From the NCBI GenBank assembly GCA_019787685.1, contig JAHNUO010000013.1, positions 620,001 through 684,000 on the forward strand: a stretch of 64,000 nucleotides of DNA, read 5' to 3'. The position numbers and the translations under genes were made by a program. This document shows positions 63,512-64,000 of this stretch, one piece after another; positions within the stretch are counted from its first letter, which is position 1; each line of letters opens with the position of its first letter. The stretch is from Chiua virens (taxonomy: Eukaryota > Basidiomycota > Agaricomycetes > Boletales > Boletaceae). The notes under the pieces were generated by a model. It ran no database searches. It was not told where the DNA came from and was given only the letters and a program-made list of their open reading frames with translations.

Positions 63512-64000
63512 CTAAATAGCGTGGGGAGCGTCTGGCGCGTACCGAGGCGGCATACGAGTGTCGGGCGTCGCCTCGGGCAGTGCGGGCATGGATACATTGC
63601 CCATGTCGACGGGCAACCTTGGAAGCGACTCCCTCGAGATCGATCCCGCCGATGTGGTGGTGGGTGAGAATGGTTCCTTTTTTACATCCTCCAATGCTCC
63701 CCCATAATCCGGCAGCGACATGCGCGACGAAAATGACGTGAGCGAATCGCGCTTCTTCTCCGTCTGTTGCGTGATAAAGATTAGGCATATTGGCAGATCG
63801 ACCGTTGCAGGATGTATCCGGATTGGATCTGTTTGTGAAAAGAAGATCCGATGAGGTCCTGAACTTGAACTGATATCAAAGCTCGGTATGACGTACCCAC
63901 TTGGCCGACCAAGTTCCGGTGGCAGAGAAGGATTCGGTGGAAAGCCCAACCCGCTTTGCGACCGACGTATACGCGAGCCGGTAGTTCTTCCTCGCTTCGT
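63512..64000 (-). CDS. Second STE3-type receptor, C-terminal part only
   Basis: The gene enters from beyond the window end. At 64000-63940 it reads EARKNYRLAYTSVAKR, the region after the last transmembrane span of STE3 receptors. The tail down to 63512 matches the receptor at 52600 (TEKKRDSLTSF, LPDYGGALED, SPTTTSAGSISRESLPR, MPPRYAPDAP). A one-base difference near 63920 shifts the frame between the two parts, as judged against the first receptor. Membrane spans are outside the window. Confidence 0.72.
   Translation of the reverse strand, partial: TKRGRTTGSRIRRSQSGLGFPPNPSLPPELGRPSGYVIPSFDISSSSGPHRIFFSQTDPIRIHPATVDLPICLIFITQQTEKKRDSLTSFSSRMSLPDYGGALEDVKKEPFSPTTTSAGSISRESLPRLPVDMGNVSMPALPEATPDTRMPPRYAPDAPHAI

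Noticed and set aside
1..64000. CRISPR arrays, bacterial operons or Shine-Dalgarno signals
   Set aside because: Intron-bearing genes and eukaryotic transposons throughout; no spaced short palindromic repeats were seen.

Overview
The window looks like basidiomycete (Agaricomycete) nuclear DNA. Introns are about 50-80 nt with GT..AG ends, there is a STE3-type pheromone receptor gene and the tail of a second, and an expanded F-box/LRR-like relic is present. The elements found (chromodomain Ty3/Gypsy, hAT, pogo/Tigger-like, tyrosine-recombinase retroelement, helicase relic) are usual for mushroom genomes. I cannot name the species.

Layout. 0-6 kb: a coiled-coil/Cys-rich gene on the minus strand, split by a degenerate hAT transposon (1898-5590, 8-bp target duplication). 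6-38.65 kb: a stack of nested Ty3/Gypsy chromovirus elements, here called GyA to GyE. GyA (7.7-11.85 kb plus an LTR remnant at 22.3-22.7 kb) carries GyB (minus, 11.85-22.34 kb) in its 3' LTR, and GyB carries GyC (17.02-21.17 kb). GyD (23.81-38.65 kb) carries GyE (26.64-33.55 kb, minus), which is young and has open frames throughout. Solo LTRs of three more families (about 705, 555 and 650 bp) sit inside these with clear target duplications. 39.99-41.10 kb: a pogo-like element. 41-43 kb: GTC/GAC-rich repeats. 43.4-44.4 kb: an F-box/LRR-like relic. 44.7-48.3 kb: a 1.6-kb tandem duplication, each copy with one small secreted Kre9-like gene. 48.4-48.7 kb: a PIF1/Helitron-type helicase relic. 50-54.1 kb and 61.25-64 kb: three isoprenylcysteine methyltransferase (ICMT) paralogues interleaved with a STE3-type receptor gene and the end of a second one. 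A tyrosine-recombinase retroelement (56.1-61 kb) lies between them.

The most interesting system is the GyB/GyD/GyE chromovirus lineage. These elements carry two extra ORFs upstream of gag: ORF-A, and ORF-B, which encodes a small single-span membrane protein. In GyE and GyD a leader intron has its ends placed so that splicing assembles the ORF-A start codon (A|TG) across the junction. In GyE the unspliced RNA from the predicted start has only two AUGs in about 1.17 kb, those of ORF-B and gag. All three elements have a self-priming site (11 nt of the RNA 5' end complementary to the site beside the LTR), and the paired sequences differ between GyB and GyE. All three also have a GGGAAAA slippery heptamer, a 6-nt spacer and a stem-loop at the gag end, and pol lies in the -1 frame.

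The host genes suggest a pheromone-signalling neighbourhood, because STE3 receptors bind farnesylated, carboxymethylated peptides and ICMT performs that methylation. I found no pheromone precursor gene. Several genes carry single-base frameshifts, so decay or assembly error must be separated.
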